64,000 bases of DNA from positions 62,001 through 126,000 of the forward strand of contig NZ_QTQP01000008.1 of assembly GCF_003854275.1 (NCBI RefSeq). The letters are read 5' to 3'. The stretch comes from Burkholderia sp. Bp8963. GTDB taxonomy: Bacteria > Pseudomonadota > Gammaproteobacteria > Burkholderiales > Burkholderiaceae. Position numbers and translations under genes: made by a program. The notes below the pieces were generated by a model. That model ran no database searches. It was not told the origin of the DNA and saw only the letters and a list, made by a program, of their open reading frames with translations. This document shows positions 38,974-47,742 of this stretch, piece by piece; the stretch's first letter is position 1, and each line of letters starts with the position of its first letter.

Positions 38974-40056
38974 TCACTGCGGATGCACTTGCGCGAGCCC
39001 TTCTAGCAGCGCCTTGTGGAAGGTGTCCGGATCCTGGAGCTGCGGCGCATGGCCGAGCGCCGGGAACTCGACGAGCTGCGCGCCGGGAATCGCCGCCTGC
39101 GTACGCTTCGCGAGCTCCGGATAGTGCCCGAGCTTCGCGTGGAGATCCGGCGGTGCGACGTCCTTGCCGATCGCGGTCGTGTCCTTGTCGCCGATCATCA
39201 ACAGCGTCGGCACGCGGATCGCACCGAATTCGTAGACGACCGGCTGCGTGAAGATCATGTCGTAGACCAGTGCGGAACTCCATGCGACCGCGTCCCGACC
39301 TGGCCCGCGATACATCCCGGCGAGCATCTGCACCCAGCGCTCGTACGCGGGCGACCACTTGCCCGCGTAGTACGTCGCCTGCTCGTAGCGGCGGATGCCG
39401 TCGGCCGTCGTCTTCAGCTCGCGGGCATACCAGTAATCGATCGACAGCGGCGGCACGCCGAGCGCCTTCCAGTCCTCGAGGCCGATCGGGTCGACGAGGA
39501 CGAGCTGCTCGGTCGCCTTCGGGTACATCAGCGCGTAGCGGATCGCGAGCATGCCGCCCGTCGAATGGCCGACGAGCGTCGCGCTCTTCACGCCGAGCGA
39601 CTCGAGCAGCGCATGCGTGTTGTGCGCGAGCTGCTGGAAGCTGTACTGGTAGCGCTCGGGCTTCGACGACTTGCAGAAGCCGATCTGGTCGGGCGCGATC
39701 ACGCGATAGCCGGCACGGCTCAGCACCGCGATCGATTCTTCCCAGGTCGCCGCGCAGAAGTTCTTGCCGTGCAGCAGCACGACGGTGCGGCCGTTCGGAT
39801 GGGCGGGCTGCACGTCCATGTACGTCATCTCGAGAGTCTCGCGCTGCGACACGAACGCATAGCGATGCACGGGCTCCGGATACGTGAAGCCCTCCAGCCG
39901 CGGACCGTAAGCGGGCCCGTCGTTGCCGCCCGACGGGGGCGTCGCCGCGGTCGCCGCGGTCGCAACGGACGCCGCGCACGCGGCGGCGAAGCACGCGCCG
40001 AGCACGGCGGCACGCGAGGCGGACAACATCTTGCAAATCGAAGGCATGACGGACAC
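38974..40056 (-). CDS. Exported alpha/beta hydrolase
   Basis: A 360-residue alpha/beta-fold hydrolase with a signal peptide (SRAAVLGACFAAACAASVATA). The nucleophile elbow is LVGHSTGGML (Ser), the acid is probably Asp in LMIGDKDTTAIG and the histidine is in EFPALGHAPQLQDP. The oxyanion region is VVLLHGKNFCAATW. ATG 40056 starts the longest frame and ATG 40047 (MPSICKM) is an alternative. Expected in the periplasm or outside; substrate unknown. Divergent from pdxY with 157 bp between. Confidence 0.88.
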   Translation of the reverse strand: MSVMPSICKMLSASRAAVLGACFAAACAASVATAATAATPPSGGNDGPAYGPRLEGFTYPEPVHRYAFVSQRETLEMTYMDVQPAHPNGRTVVLLHGKNFCAATWEESIAVLSRAGYRVIAPDQIGFCKSSKPERYQYSFQQLAHNTHALLESLGVKSATLVGHSTGGMLAIRYALMYPKATEQLVLVDPIGLEDWKALGVPPLSIDYWYARELKTTADGIRRYEQATYYAGKWSPAYERWVQMLAGMYRGPGRDAVAWSSALVYDMIFTQPVVYEFGAIRVPTLLMIGDKDTTAIGKDVAPPDLHAKLGHYPELAKRTQAAIPGAQLVEFPALGHAPQLQDPDTFHKALLEGLAQVHPQ

Positions 40057-40213
40057 GATGAGTGGATACGCACGCGGATAGCGCCGCGCCCCGCGATTCT
40101 ACGCGGTCGCGCTGACGACGGCGCGCAACACTCCGCGACCGCGCGACTTTCTCGCATGCGGCGAACTCGGGTATCGTGTGACGTGACCCTGATCCGCGTG
40201 CAGGCGAAACCCC

Positions 40214-41074
40214 ATGAAAAACGTCCTCAGCATTCAGTCTCACGTGATCTACGGCCACGCGGGCAACAGTGCGGCCGTGTTCCCGATGCAGCGCCTCGGC
40301 GTGAATGTCTGGCCGCTCAACACCGTCCAGCTGTCGAACCACATGCAGTACGGCCACTGGGCCGGCAGCGCGATCGACGCCGCGAAAATGGAGCAGCTCG
40401 TCGACGGCATCGCCGCGATCGGCGCGCTCAAGCGCTGCGACGCGGTGCTGTCGGGGTTCCTCGGCTCCCCCGCGCAGGCGCGCGCGACGGTCGAGATCGT
40501 CCGCGCGGTCAAGGCGACGAATCCGAACGCGTGGTACTTCTGCGATCCGGCGATGGGACAGACGGGCGGCATCCGCCCGGAACCGGGCGTCGAGGAGTTC
40601 ATCGTCCACGAGATGCCCGCGCTCGCCGATGGCATGTCGCCGAACCACACCGAACTGCAGAAGCTCGCCGGGCGCCGCATCGAGACCGTCCCGGAAGCGG
40701 TCGACGCATGCCGCGCGCTGATCCGCCGCGGGCCACAGATCATCCTCGTGAAGCACCTGCATGACCGCAACAGCCCGGCGGACCGTTTCAACATGCTGGC
40801 CGTCACCGAAACGGAGGCATGGATCGGCCAGCGTCCGCTGTACGCGTTTCCGCGCCATCCGGTCGGCGTCGGCGACCTGACGAGCGCCATCTTCGTCGCG
40901 CGGCGGCTGCGCGGCGACTCGGTGCGCGCGGCGTTCGAGCACACGCTCGCGGCAGTGCACGCGGTCGTCAAGGCCACCTACGACGCGCGACGCTACGAGC
41001 TCGAACTCATCGCCGCACAGGACGAGATCGCAAGCCCGAGCGAGTGGTTCGGCGCGTGGGTCACGGACGTGTGA
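40214..41074 (+). CDS. pdxY: Pyridoxal kinase
   Basis: Ribokinase-family enzyme of 286 residues that phosphorylates pyridoxal in vitamin B6 salvage. Family marks: [20 protein letters not shown] at the N-terminus with the conserved V-x-G-N-S loop, [32 protein letters not shown] and the C-terminal phosphate-site block [15 protein letters not shown], with catalytic Asp in GVGD. Length is exactly that of PdxY proteins. It is a single gene and a tandem repeat follows its stop. Confidence 0.95.
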   Translation: MKNVLSIQSHVIYGHAGNSAAVFPMQRLGVNVWPLNTVQLSNHMQYGHWAGSAIDAAKMEQLVDGIAAIGALKRCDAVLSGFLGSPAQARATVEIVRAVKATNPNAWYFCDPAMGQTGGIRPEPGVEEFIVHEMPALADGMSPNHTELQKLAGRRIETVPEAVDACRALIRRGPQIILVKHLHDRNSPADRFNMLAVTETEAWIGQRPLYAFPRHPVGVGDLTSAIFVARRLRGDSVRAAFEHTLAAVHAVVKATYDARRYELELIAAQDEIASPSEWFGAWVTDV

Positions 41075-41133
41075 CGACGCATTTGCCTTGATCCTGCCGG
41101 GCGCTCCGCGCCGGCTTTCCAGCGGCGCGCCCT

Positions 41134-41217
41134 GCTTTCCAGCTTTCCCGCTTTCCCGCTTTCCCGCTTTCCCGCTTTCCCGCTTTCCCGCTTTCCCGCT
41201 TTCCCGCTTTCCCGCTG
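41134..41217. repeat. 8-bp tandem repeat (GCTTTCCC), nine perfect units
   Basis: Nine perfect units run from 41142 to 41213, with an imperfect unit on each side (GCTTTCCA before, GCTGTCCG after). It lies in the 320-bp gap between pdxY and the phospholipase gene, about 180 bp before the latter's start. An 8-bp unit is prone to slippage, so copy number may vary among strains. Nothing else in the gap is clear. Confidence 0.95.
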
Positions 41218-41394
41218 TCCGTGCAACACCGCAAAAAAACTGTCGCGCAAACGTTTTCGTTTCTTCATCCGATTTTCACCGTTCGCTCGTTATGCTCGCG
41301 GCGGCACGGATCGGGGTCATGCAATCCGCCCCGGTCCGGACGATTCCAGTCGCCGCTTCAAGGCGTCCATTCCCTTCCGTATCGGAACCGAGAC

Positions 41395-43536
41395 ATGACC
41401 CAAAAGAATCGCCGTGACTTCCTGCGTCTGGCCGCCGGCACCGCCGGCGCCACCGCGCTGAACCTGTTCCCGCCCGCGATCCGCGATGCGCTCGCGATTC
41501 CCGCGAACCGCCGCACCGGCACGATCCGCGACATCGAGCACATCGTGATCCTGATGCAGGAGAACCGCTCGTTCGACCATTACTTCGGCACGCTGCGCGG
41601 CGTGCGCGGCTTCGGCGACCCGCGCCCGCTGCGCCTCGCGAACGGCAAGTCGGTGTTCCATCAGCCGGTCGGCCCGGCCGAGCTGCTGCCGTTCCATCCG
41701 GGCGCGGACAAGCTCGGCATGCAGTTCCTGCAGGACCTGCCGCACGGCTGGCAGGACATGCACGCCGCGTGGAACAAGGGCCGCTATGACCAGTGGGTGC
41801 CGAACAAGGGCACGACGACGATGGCGTACCTGAAGCGCGACGACATCCCGTTCCACTACCAGCTCGCCGACGCATTTACGATCTGCGACGCGTACCACTG
41901 CGCGATCCCGAGCTCGACCGACCCGAACCGCTACTACATGTGGACGGGCTATGTCGGCAACGACGGCATCGGCGGTGGCCCCGTGCTCGGCAACGAGGAG
42001 CAGGGTTACGGCTGGACGACCTATCCGGAAGTGCTGCAGAACGCCGGCGTGTCGTGGAAGATCTACCAGGACGTCGGCACCGGGCTCGACGCGAACGGCT
42101 CGTGGGGCTGGACGCAGAACCCGTACATCGGCAACTACGGCGACAATGCGCTGCTCTACTTCAACCAGTACCGCACCGCGCTGCCCGGCACGCCGCTGTA
42201 CGACAACGCGCGCACCGGCACCAACATCAGCGCGGGCGGCACGCTGTTCGACATCCTGCAGCAGGACGTGAAGAACGGCACACTGCCGCAGGTGTCGTGG
42301 ATCTGCGCGCCGGAAGCGTACTCCGAGCACCCGAACTGGCCGGCGAACTACGGCGCGTGGTACATCGAGCAGGTGCTGGCGACGCTCGTGTCGAACCCGG
42401 ACGTGTGGAGCAAGACCGCGCTCTTCATCACCTACGACGAGAACGACGGCTTCTTCGACCACGTGCCGCCGCCGTTCGCGCCGCAGTCGCGCGACAACGG
42501 GCTGTCGACGGTCGCGACCACCAACGAGGCATTCCCCGGCGACGCATCGCACATGGCCGGCCCGTACGGCCTGGGGCCGCGCGTGCCGATGCTGGTCGTG
42601 TCGCCGTGGACCAAGGGCGGCTGGGTCTGCTCGCAGACGTTCGATCACACGTCGCTGCTGCAATTCATCGAGGCCCGCTTCGGCGCGCAGTACGCGGTGA
42701 CGGCCGGCAACGTGTCGCCGTGGCGCCGCACGGTGTGCGGCGACCTGACGTCCGCGTTCGACTTCTCGACGCCCGACGCAAGCTGGCCGCAACTGCCCGA
42801 CACGAGCGGCTACGCGCCGCCCGATCGCAACCGCCACCCCAACTACATCCCGGTCCCGCCCGTCGTGCAGCACCTGCCGAAGCAGGAGCCCGGCCTGCGG
42901 CCGGCACGCGCACTGCCGTACGAGCTGTTCGCATACGGCCGGATCGACAACGCAAGCGGCCAGTTCCGGCTGACCTTCGCGAACACCGGCAGCGCCGGTG
43001 CGGCGTTCCAGGTCCAGGCGCGCAACCGTGTCGACGGCCCGTGGACCTATACGGCGGCGGCCGGCAAGCGAGTCTCCGACACCTGGAGCCCGGCGCCGTC
43101 GCTCGGCCTGTACGACCTCGACGTGCACGGCCCGAACGGCTTCTACTGCCACTTCCGCAGCCCCGCCGCGATGGCGGTCGGGCCCGCGAGCATCAACCCC
43201 GAAGTGATCTACGGCTTCGACGTCGCGAACGGCAACATCACGCTGCGCCTGATGAACCGCGGCCACCGGCCGGTGCGGCTCAAGGTCACGAGCGCGTATG
43301 GCCACGCCCATCCGCGCGTGTTCGACCTCGAGCCGGGCGCGCGGGTCGACGACTACTGGGACCTGCGCGGCAGCCACGGCTGGTACGACCTCACCATCAC
43401 CGACAGCAAGCCGCTCGGCTTCCTGCGCCGCTTCGCCGGCCACGTCGAAACCGGCCGCCCGAGCACGAGCGACCCGCTGATCCGGACCGAGCCGGCCGCC
43501 GAGTCCGCATCCGACGACGCGTCCGGGTCCGAGTAA
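41395..43536 (+). CDS. plcN: Phosphocholine-type phospholipase C, Tat-exported
   Basis: A 713-residue phosphoesterase of the non-haemolytic/haemolytic PLC family, which cleaves the phosphocholine headgroup from phospholipids. The Tat signal is at the N-terminus (KNRRDFLRLAAGTAGATALN). The catalytic domain starts IEHIVILMQENRSFDHYFGT; FITYDENDGFFDHVPPP and ASHMAGPYGLGPRVPMLVVS are metal-site blocks. Two DUF756 modules follow at about residues 520-600 (ALPYELFAYGRIDNASGQFR) and 605-690. ATG 41395 is fixed by the Tat motif. No plcR-type chaperone gene follows. Choice of plcN over plcH is by general resemblance only. Confidence 0.9.
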   Translation: MTQKNRRDFLRLAAGTAGATALNLFPPAIRDALAIPANRRTGTIRDIEHIVILMQENRSFDHYFGTLRGVRGFGDPRPLRLANGKSVFHQPVGPAELLPFHPGADKLGMQFLQDLPHGWQDMHAAWNKGRYDQWVPNKGTTTMAYLKRDDIPFHYQLADAFTICDAYHCAIPSSTDPNRYYMWTGYVGNDGIGGGPVLGNEEQGYGWTTYPEVLQNAGVSWKIYQDVGTGLDANGSWGWTQNPYIGNYGDNALLYFNQYRTALPGTPLYDNARTGTNISAGGTLFDILQQDVKNGTLPQVSWICAPEAYSEHPNWPANYGAWYIEQVLATLVSNPDVWSKTALFITYDENDGFFDHVPPPFAPQSRDNGLSTVATTNEAFPGDASHMAGPYGLGPRVPMLVVSPWTKGGWVCSQTFDHTSLLQFIEARFGAQYAVTAGNVSPWRRTVCGDLTSAFDFSTPDASWPQLPDTSGYAPPDRNRHPNYIPVPPVVQHLPKQEPGLRPARALPYELFAYGRIDNASGQFRLTFANTGSAGAAFQVQARNRVDGPWTYTAAAGKRVSDTWSPAPSLGLYDLDVHGPNGFYCHFRSPAAMAVGPASINPEVIYGFDVANGNITLRLMNRGHRPVRLKVTSAYGHAHPRVFDLEPGARVDDYWDLRGSHGWYDLTITDSKPLGFLRRFAGHVETGRPSTSDPLIRTEPAAESASDDASGSE

Positions 43537-43602
43537 CGCCACCGTCACGCCACCGTCACGCCACCGTCACGCCACCGTCACGCCAACGTCACGCCAACGT
43601 CA
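43537..43602. repeat. 11-bp tandem repeat directly after the phospholipase stop
   Basis: Four units CGCCACCGTCA and two variant units CGCCAACGTCA start at the first base after the stop codon, followed by a partial unit. The rest of the 43537-43904 gap holds a hairpin (43617-43637) and the presumed promoter of the next gene, which I could not place. Confidence 0.95.
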
Positions 43603-43616
43603 CGCCATCGCGAGCG

Positions 43617-43637
43617 CCGGCCGTTCGATACGGCCGG
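43617..43637. terminator. Hairpin downstream of the phospholipase gene
   Basis: Perfect stem CCGGCCGT / ACGGCCGG with a 5-nt loop, without a T run. Possible transcription end of the phospholipase gene. Confidence 0.4.
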
Positions 43638-43904
43638 TGCCCCGTGCTGCGGGCGCGGCGTCTGCCGCCGCGCCCGCCCCGCCAGGTTCCGGCGCGGGAA
43701 TTCCCTCATCGCCGCTTTCCCTTGTCGCGCCTGAACTGTGCGGAAATCCGCATGTTTCGTGCGTCGAATCGACAAGACTCGCCCAATTTGGCCCCCTATA
43801 AATCGTCGTCAGACGCTCGGGCCCACGTTCGGCCAGGCCCGCAGAAGCGTCGCCCGCGTGCGCCTTTGCGCGCGTTTTCGTGTCTCGCCGCCCAAGGAAC
43901 GAAC

Positions 43905-45053
43905 ATGACATTCCGCCCATCGCTGCTGTCCCTGTCGCTCGCCTCCGCACTTGCGGTGTTCACGCACCAGGCCGCGCTGGCGGCCGGGGAAACCGACGTC
44001 AAGGTCGGCTTCGCCGCGCCGCTCACCGGCGTCAATGCCGGCTACGGCAAGGACCTTCAGAACGGCGTCCAGCTCGCGCTCGACGACGCCACCGCGCAGA
44101 AGGTGCAGATCGCCGGCAAGCCAGTGCACTTCGACCTCGTCGTGCAGGACGACCAGGCCGACCCGCGGATCGGCGTGCAGGCCGCCCAAAGCCTCGTCGA
44201 CCAGAGCGTGTCGGTTGTCGTCGGCCACTTCAACTCAGGCACGACGATTCCGGCGTCGGTCGTCTACGACAAGGCCGGCATCCCCGTAATCGATCCGGCC
44301 GCCACCAACCCGACGCTGACGTCTCGCGGGCTCGCAAACATGTTCATGGTCATCGCGACCGACGGCCAGAATGCCGGCAACGCGGGCAAGTACGCGGTCG
44401 ACGTGACGAAAGCGAAGCGCATCGCGATCGTCGACGATCGCACGGCGTTCGGCCAGGGCGAAGCGGACGAATTCGAGAAGGCCGTGAAGGCGGCCGGCGG
44501 CTCGATCATCGCGCGCGAATTCACGAACAACCAGGCGGTCGACTTCCGCGCGCAGATCACGAGCCTGAAAGGCAAGAATCCCGACCTGATTTTCTTCGGC
44601 GGGCTCGATTCGCTCGCCGCGAACTTCATCAAGCAGATGCGCCAGCTCGGGCTGAACGCGCAGTTCGTCGGCGGCGGCGGCGTGAAGGACAACGAGTTCA
44701 TCAAGATCGCGGGGCCCGCCGCCGAAGGCGCGATGGCGTGGGAATACGGCCGGCCGCTCGACGAGCTGCCGCAAGGGAAAGACTTCGAGCAGCGCTTCAG
44801 GAAGCGCTTCGGCGTCGACGTGCTGTCGTACGCGCAGTTCGGCTACGACGCGACGTGGGCGGCGATCAAGGCGATGCAGGCGGCCGGCTCGACCGATCCG
44901 AAGGTCTATCGCCCGGCGCTCAGGAAGGTCGATTTCGAAGGGATCACCGGCCGCATCTCGTTCGCGCACGACGGCTCGCTCAGGAGCGGCATGTCGACGC
45001 TGTACCAGGTGAAGGGCGGCGACTGGAAGACGATCGTGACGAAGGGGGGTTGA
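43905..45053 (+). CDS. Branched-chain amino acid-type ABC binding protein (LivK-like)
   Basis: A periplasmic type-I solute-binding protein of 382 residues. A signal peptide (LSLSLASALAVFTHQAALAA) precedes VKVGFAAPLTGVNAGYGKDL, VVGHFNSGTTIPASVVYDKA, IPVIDPAATNPTLTSRG and FFGGLDSLAANFIKQMRQLG, all LivJ/LivK hallmarks. ATG 43905 has AAGGAACG upstream. No permease or ATPase genes adjoin, so it is an orphan binding protein relying on a transporter elsewhere. Ligand by similarity: leucine/isoleucine/valine or a related amide. Convergent with the GntR gene. Confidence 0.92.
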   Translation: MTFRPSLLSLSLASALAVFTHQAALAAGETDVKVGFAAPLTGVNAGYGKDLQNGVQLALDDATAQKVQIAGKPVHFDLVVQDDQADPRIGVQAAQSLVDQSVSVVVGHFNSGTTIPASVVYDKAGIPVIDPAATNPTLTSRGLANMFMVIATDGQNAGNAGKYAVDVTKAKRIAIVDDRTAFGQGEADEFEKAVKAAGGSIIAREFTNNQAVDFRAQITSLKGKNPDLIFFGGLDSLAANFIKQMRQLGLNAQFVGGGGVKDNEFIKIAGPAAEGAMAWEYGRPLDELPQGKDFEQRFRKRFGVDVLSYAQFGYDATWAAIKAMQAAGSTDPKVYRPALRKVDFEGITGRISFAHDGSLRSGMSTLYQVKGGDWKTIVTKGG

Positions 45054-45137
45054 TCGCGCGGGCGGCACCGGCAGCGCGCGGCCTGCGACGGGCCGCTGCG
45101 CCGCCGCGAAGATCCCTTGCATGCCGGCAAGCCGACA

Positions 45138-45151
45138 TCATCATACGATGA
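45138..45151. promoter_or_regulatory. Inverted repeat TCATC-N4-GATGA, resembles the gudD operator
   Basis: A perfect 5-bp inverted repeat with the neighbouring bases ACT gives AGTCATC on the minus strand, the same heptamer that starts the near-palindrome at the gudD promoter. It lies between the convergent livK-like and GntR genes. Function unknown; possibly a second binding site of the regulator. Confidence 0.3.
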
Positions 45152-45187
45152 CTGACATTAATAACTTCCAGCCAGCCGGCTGACCGG

Positions 45188-45218
45188 AGGCGGCCCCGCC
45201 CTGCCGGGTCGGCCGCCT
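45188..45218. terminator. GC-rich hairpin between convergent genes
   Basis: Stem AGGCGGCC / GGCCGCCT with a 15-nt loop lies just before the GntR stop. No T run. A possible shared end of the livK-like and GntR transcripts. Confidence 0.4.
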
Positions 45219-45227
45219 GGTCGCGCA

Positions 45228-45989
45228 TCATTCGGCGTGCACGCCCCGTTCGGCCTCGGCCGCTTCATGCGCGCGGCGCAGCCGCTCGCGGCTGTTGGTC
45301 AGGTGCGTGCGCATCGCGGCGCGTGCGGCCTCCGGGTCGTGGCGCGCGATTGCCTCGTAGATGTCCTCGTGCTCGTGGTTCAGCCGGCCGACGTAACGTT
45401 CGAGGTCGTCGCCCGCGAAGCGCGCGGAATTCACGCGGGTGCGCGGGATGATCGATGCGCCGAGCTGCGACATGATGTCGACGAAATACCGGTTGCCGGT
45501 CGATTGCGCGATCTGCAGGTGGAACTGGTAGTCGAGCTGAGCGGTGTCGCGGCCGCCGCCCGAGCCCGACGCGATCGCGTCGAGTGCGCGCCGCAGCGCG
45601 GCGAGATCCGCGTCGTTCGCGCGCTGCGCGGCAAGGCTCGCGCATTCGCTTTCGAGGCTGATGCGCAGCTCGAGCACCGCGAGCACGTCGCGCAGCGTCG
45701 TGATCGTCGCAGGATCGATGCCAAGCGCCTGGCGGCGCGACGGCTCGAGCACGAAGCTGCCGATGCCGTGGCGCGTCTCGATCAGGCCGCTTGCCTGCAT
45801 CCGCGAGATCGCTTCGCGCACGACCGTGCGGCTCACGCCCTGCGTCGCCATCACTTCGGTTTCGGTCGGCAGCTTGTCGCCAGGACGCAGCGCGCCGTTC
45901 TCGATCTGCGCAGTCAGCGCGTCGACGACATCTTGTGCGAGGCTGCGCGCGCGACGACGCGGCGCTGCGGGGAGCGTAGGCACGGACAT
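45228..45989 (-). CDS. FadR/GntR-family transcriptional regulator
   Basis: A regulator of 253 residues. The N-terminal winged helix is at about 15-80 (DALTAQIENGALRPGDKLPT, then VSRTVVREAISRMQASGLIE). The all-helical FCD effector domain is at about 100-235 (LELRISLESECASLAAQRA; DYQFHLQIAQSTGNRYFVDI; HEDIYEAIARHDPEAARAAM) with Asp/His metal-ligand candidates. It is divergent from gudD over 297 bp, so control of glucarate use is likely. A near-palindrome lies at the gudD transcription start. Ligand is inferred to be glucarate or a breakdown product. Confidence 0.92.
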   Translation of the reverse strand: MSVPTLPAAPRRRARSLAQDVVDALTAQIENGALRPGDKLPTETEVMATQGVSRTVVREAISRMQASGLIETRHGIGSFVLEPSRRQALGIDPATITTLRDVLAVLELRISLESECASLAAQRANDADLAALRRALDAIASGSGGGRDTAQLDYQFHLQIAQSTGNRYFVDIMSQLGASIIPRTRVNSARFAGDDLERYVGRLNHEHEDIYEAIARHDPEAARAAMRTHLTNSRERLRRAHEAAEAERGVHAE

Positions 45990-46044
45990 GTGGCCGGTTC
46001 CTTATTGAATGATCGTATCGGTAAGCCGAGGGTTTACGCGGGGT

Positions 46045-46073
46045 TTGAGCGAAAGGCGATGATTCATTATACT
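46045..46073 (+). promoter_or_regulatory. Predicted promoter of gudD
   Basis: -35 TTGAGC at 46045-46050, exactly 17 bp, -10 TATACT at 46068-46073. One of the best sigma-70-like matches in the window. Transcription would start near 46080, leaving a leader of about 205 nt. Confidence 0.6.
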
Positions 46074-46081
46074 GCGTCACA

Positions 46082-46096
46082 AGTCATCCGACGACT
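46082..46096. promoter_or_regulatory. Near-palindromic operator at the gudD start site
   Basis: AGTCATCCGACGACT is a 15-bp palindrome with one mismatched pair. It begins about nine bases after the -10 box, where a bound repressor would block initiation. The adjacent FadR-type regulator is the obvious candidate protein. Confidence 0.5.
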
Positions 46097-46286
46097 GATG
46101 ATCGCTGTATTCGTCTCCTGGCATCGAGCCTTTCGCGCCGCTATCGTGGGATTCATGCGTCGTGCGGCGTCTGCAGACGATCCGCGCACGTCGGTTGTCG
46201 AATGATCGCACCTCCTGCCGCGCGCGGCAAAGCTTTTGCCGTGCGCGACGCCGCCCGCCCCGCTCACCCTTTCGCCAACGCCGCCC

Positions 46287-47639
46287 ATGACTGCCGCCAC
46301 TACCCCGCCCGTTCACGACACGCCGCGCATCATCGACCTGCAAGCGATCCCGGTTGCCGGCCACGACAGCATGCTGCTCAACCTGAGCGGTGCGCACGGC
46401 CCGTTCTTCACCCGCAATCTCGTGATCCTGAAGGACAGCGCGGGTCGCACCGGGGTCGGTGAAGTGCCGGGCGGCGAGAGCATCCGCCGCACGCTCGACG
46501 ACGCGCGCGCGCTCGTCGTCGGCCAGCCGGTCGGCAACCATCATGCGGTGCTCAACGACGTGCGCCGCCGCTTCGCGGACCGCGACGCCGGCGGCCGCGG
46601 CCTGCAGACGTTCGACCTGCGCACGACGATCCACGCGGTGACCGCGCTCGAGGCAGCGATGCTCGACCTGCTCGGCCAGCACCTCGGCGTGCCGGTCGCC
46701 GCGCTGCTCGGCGAAGGCCAGCAGCGCGAGCGCGTCGAGATGCTCGGCTACCTGTTCTACATCGGCGACCGCACGCAGACCGCACTGCCGTACCGCGACA
46801 GCAGCGGCGCGACCGACGACTGGACGCGCGTGCGCAACGAGCCCGCGCTGACGCCGGAGGCGGTCGTGCGGCTCGCCGAGGCCGCGCATGCGCGCTACGG
46901 CTTCAACGACTTCAAGCTGAAAGGCGGCGTGTTCGACGGCGCGCGCGAGGTCGAGGCCGTGACCGCGCTCGCCGAACGCTTCCCCGACGCGCGCGTGACG
47001 CTCGACCCGAACGGCGCATGGTCGCTCGACGAGGCCGTGCGGCTGTGCCGCGACCTCCATCACGTGCTGGCTTATGCGGAGGATCCGTGCGGTGCGGAAA
47101 ACGGCTACTCGGGCCGCGAGGTGATGGCGGAATTTCGCCGGGCGACGGGGCTGCCGACCGCGACCAACATGATCGCGACCGACTGGCGGCAGATGGGCCA
47201 CGCGGTGCAGCTGCATGCAGTCGATATTCCGCTCGCCGACCCGCACTTCTGGACGATGCAGGGTTCCGTGCGCGTCGCGCAGATGTGCCGCGACTGGGAC
47301 CTGACCTGGGGCTCGCACTCGAACAACCACTTCGACGTATCGCTCGCGATGTTCACGCACGTCGCGGCGGCCGCGCCGGGCAAGGTCACCGCGATCGACA
47401 CGCACTGGATCTGGCAGGACGGCGAGCGCCTCACGCGCGAGCCGCTGAAGATCGAGAACGGGCTGGTGGACGTGCCGAAGCGGCCGGGGCTGGGGATCGA
47501 ACTCGACATGGACGCGGTCGCGGTCGCACACGAGCTGTACAGGCAGCACGGCCTCGGCGCGCGCGACGATGCGGCGGCGATGCAGTACCTGATCCCCGGG
47601 TGGACGTTCAACAACAAGCGCCCGTGCCTCGTGCGCTGA
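46287..47639 (+). CDS. gudD: Glucarate dehydratase
   Basis: Enolase-superfamily enzyme of 450 residues that dehydrates D-glucarate (and L-idarate) to 5-keto-4-deoxyglucarate. Catalytic and metal residues are visible in order: FNDFKLKGG (Lys), VTLDPNGAW (Asp), YAEDPCG (Glu), [10 protein letters not shown] (Asn/Asp) and [10 protein letters not shown] (His). [16 protein letters not shown] near the start and [14 protein letters not shown] at the end are family-specific. ATG 46287 matches the known length; 17 earlier codons are unsupported. No transporter (gudP) or aldolase gene adjoins. It is divergent from its presumed GntR regulator. Confidence 0.95.
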   Translation: MTAATTPPVHDTPRIIDLQAIPVAGHDSMLLNLSGAHGPFFTRNLVILKDSAGRTGVGEVPGGESIRRTLDDARALVVGQPVGNHHAVLNDVRRRFADRDAGGRGLQTFDLRTTIHAVTALEAAMLDLLGQHLGVPVAALLGEGQQRERVEMLGYLFYIGDRTQTALPYRDSSGATDDWTRVRNEPALTPEAVVRLAEAAHARYGFNDFKLKGGVFDGAREVEAVTALAERFPDARVTLDPNGAWSLDEAVRLCRDLHHVLAYAEDPCGAENGYSGREVMAEFRRATGLPTATNMIATDWRQMGHAVQLHAVDIPLADPHFWTMQGSVRVAQMCRDWDLTWGSHSNNHFDVSLAMFTHVAAAAPGKVTAIDTHWIWQDGERLTREPLKIENGLVDVPKRPGLGIELDMDAVAVAHELYRQHGLGARDDAAAMQYLIPGWTFNNKRPCLVR

Positions 47640-47742
47640 GCGCGGCAAGCACGACGCCGAACGCGCTCAGGTGAAGGCAGCCGGCAACCCGCGAACGGTC
47701 ATTACGCGTTCGTTGTCGGCTGCGCACGACGCGCCAGCCGGA

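Noticed and set aside
41088..41417. Plus-strand ORF with FPAFPLSR repeats
   Set aside because: The repeat is only the translation of the 8-bp tandem DNA repeat, and the frame runs into the phospholipase start region.
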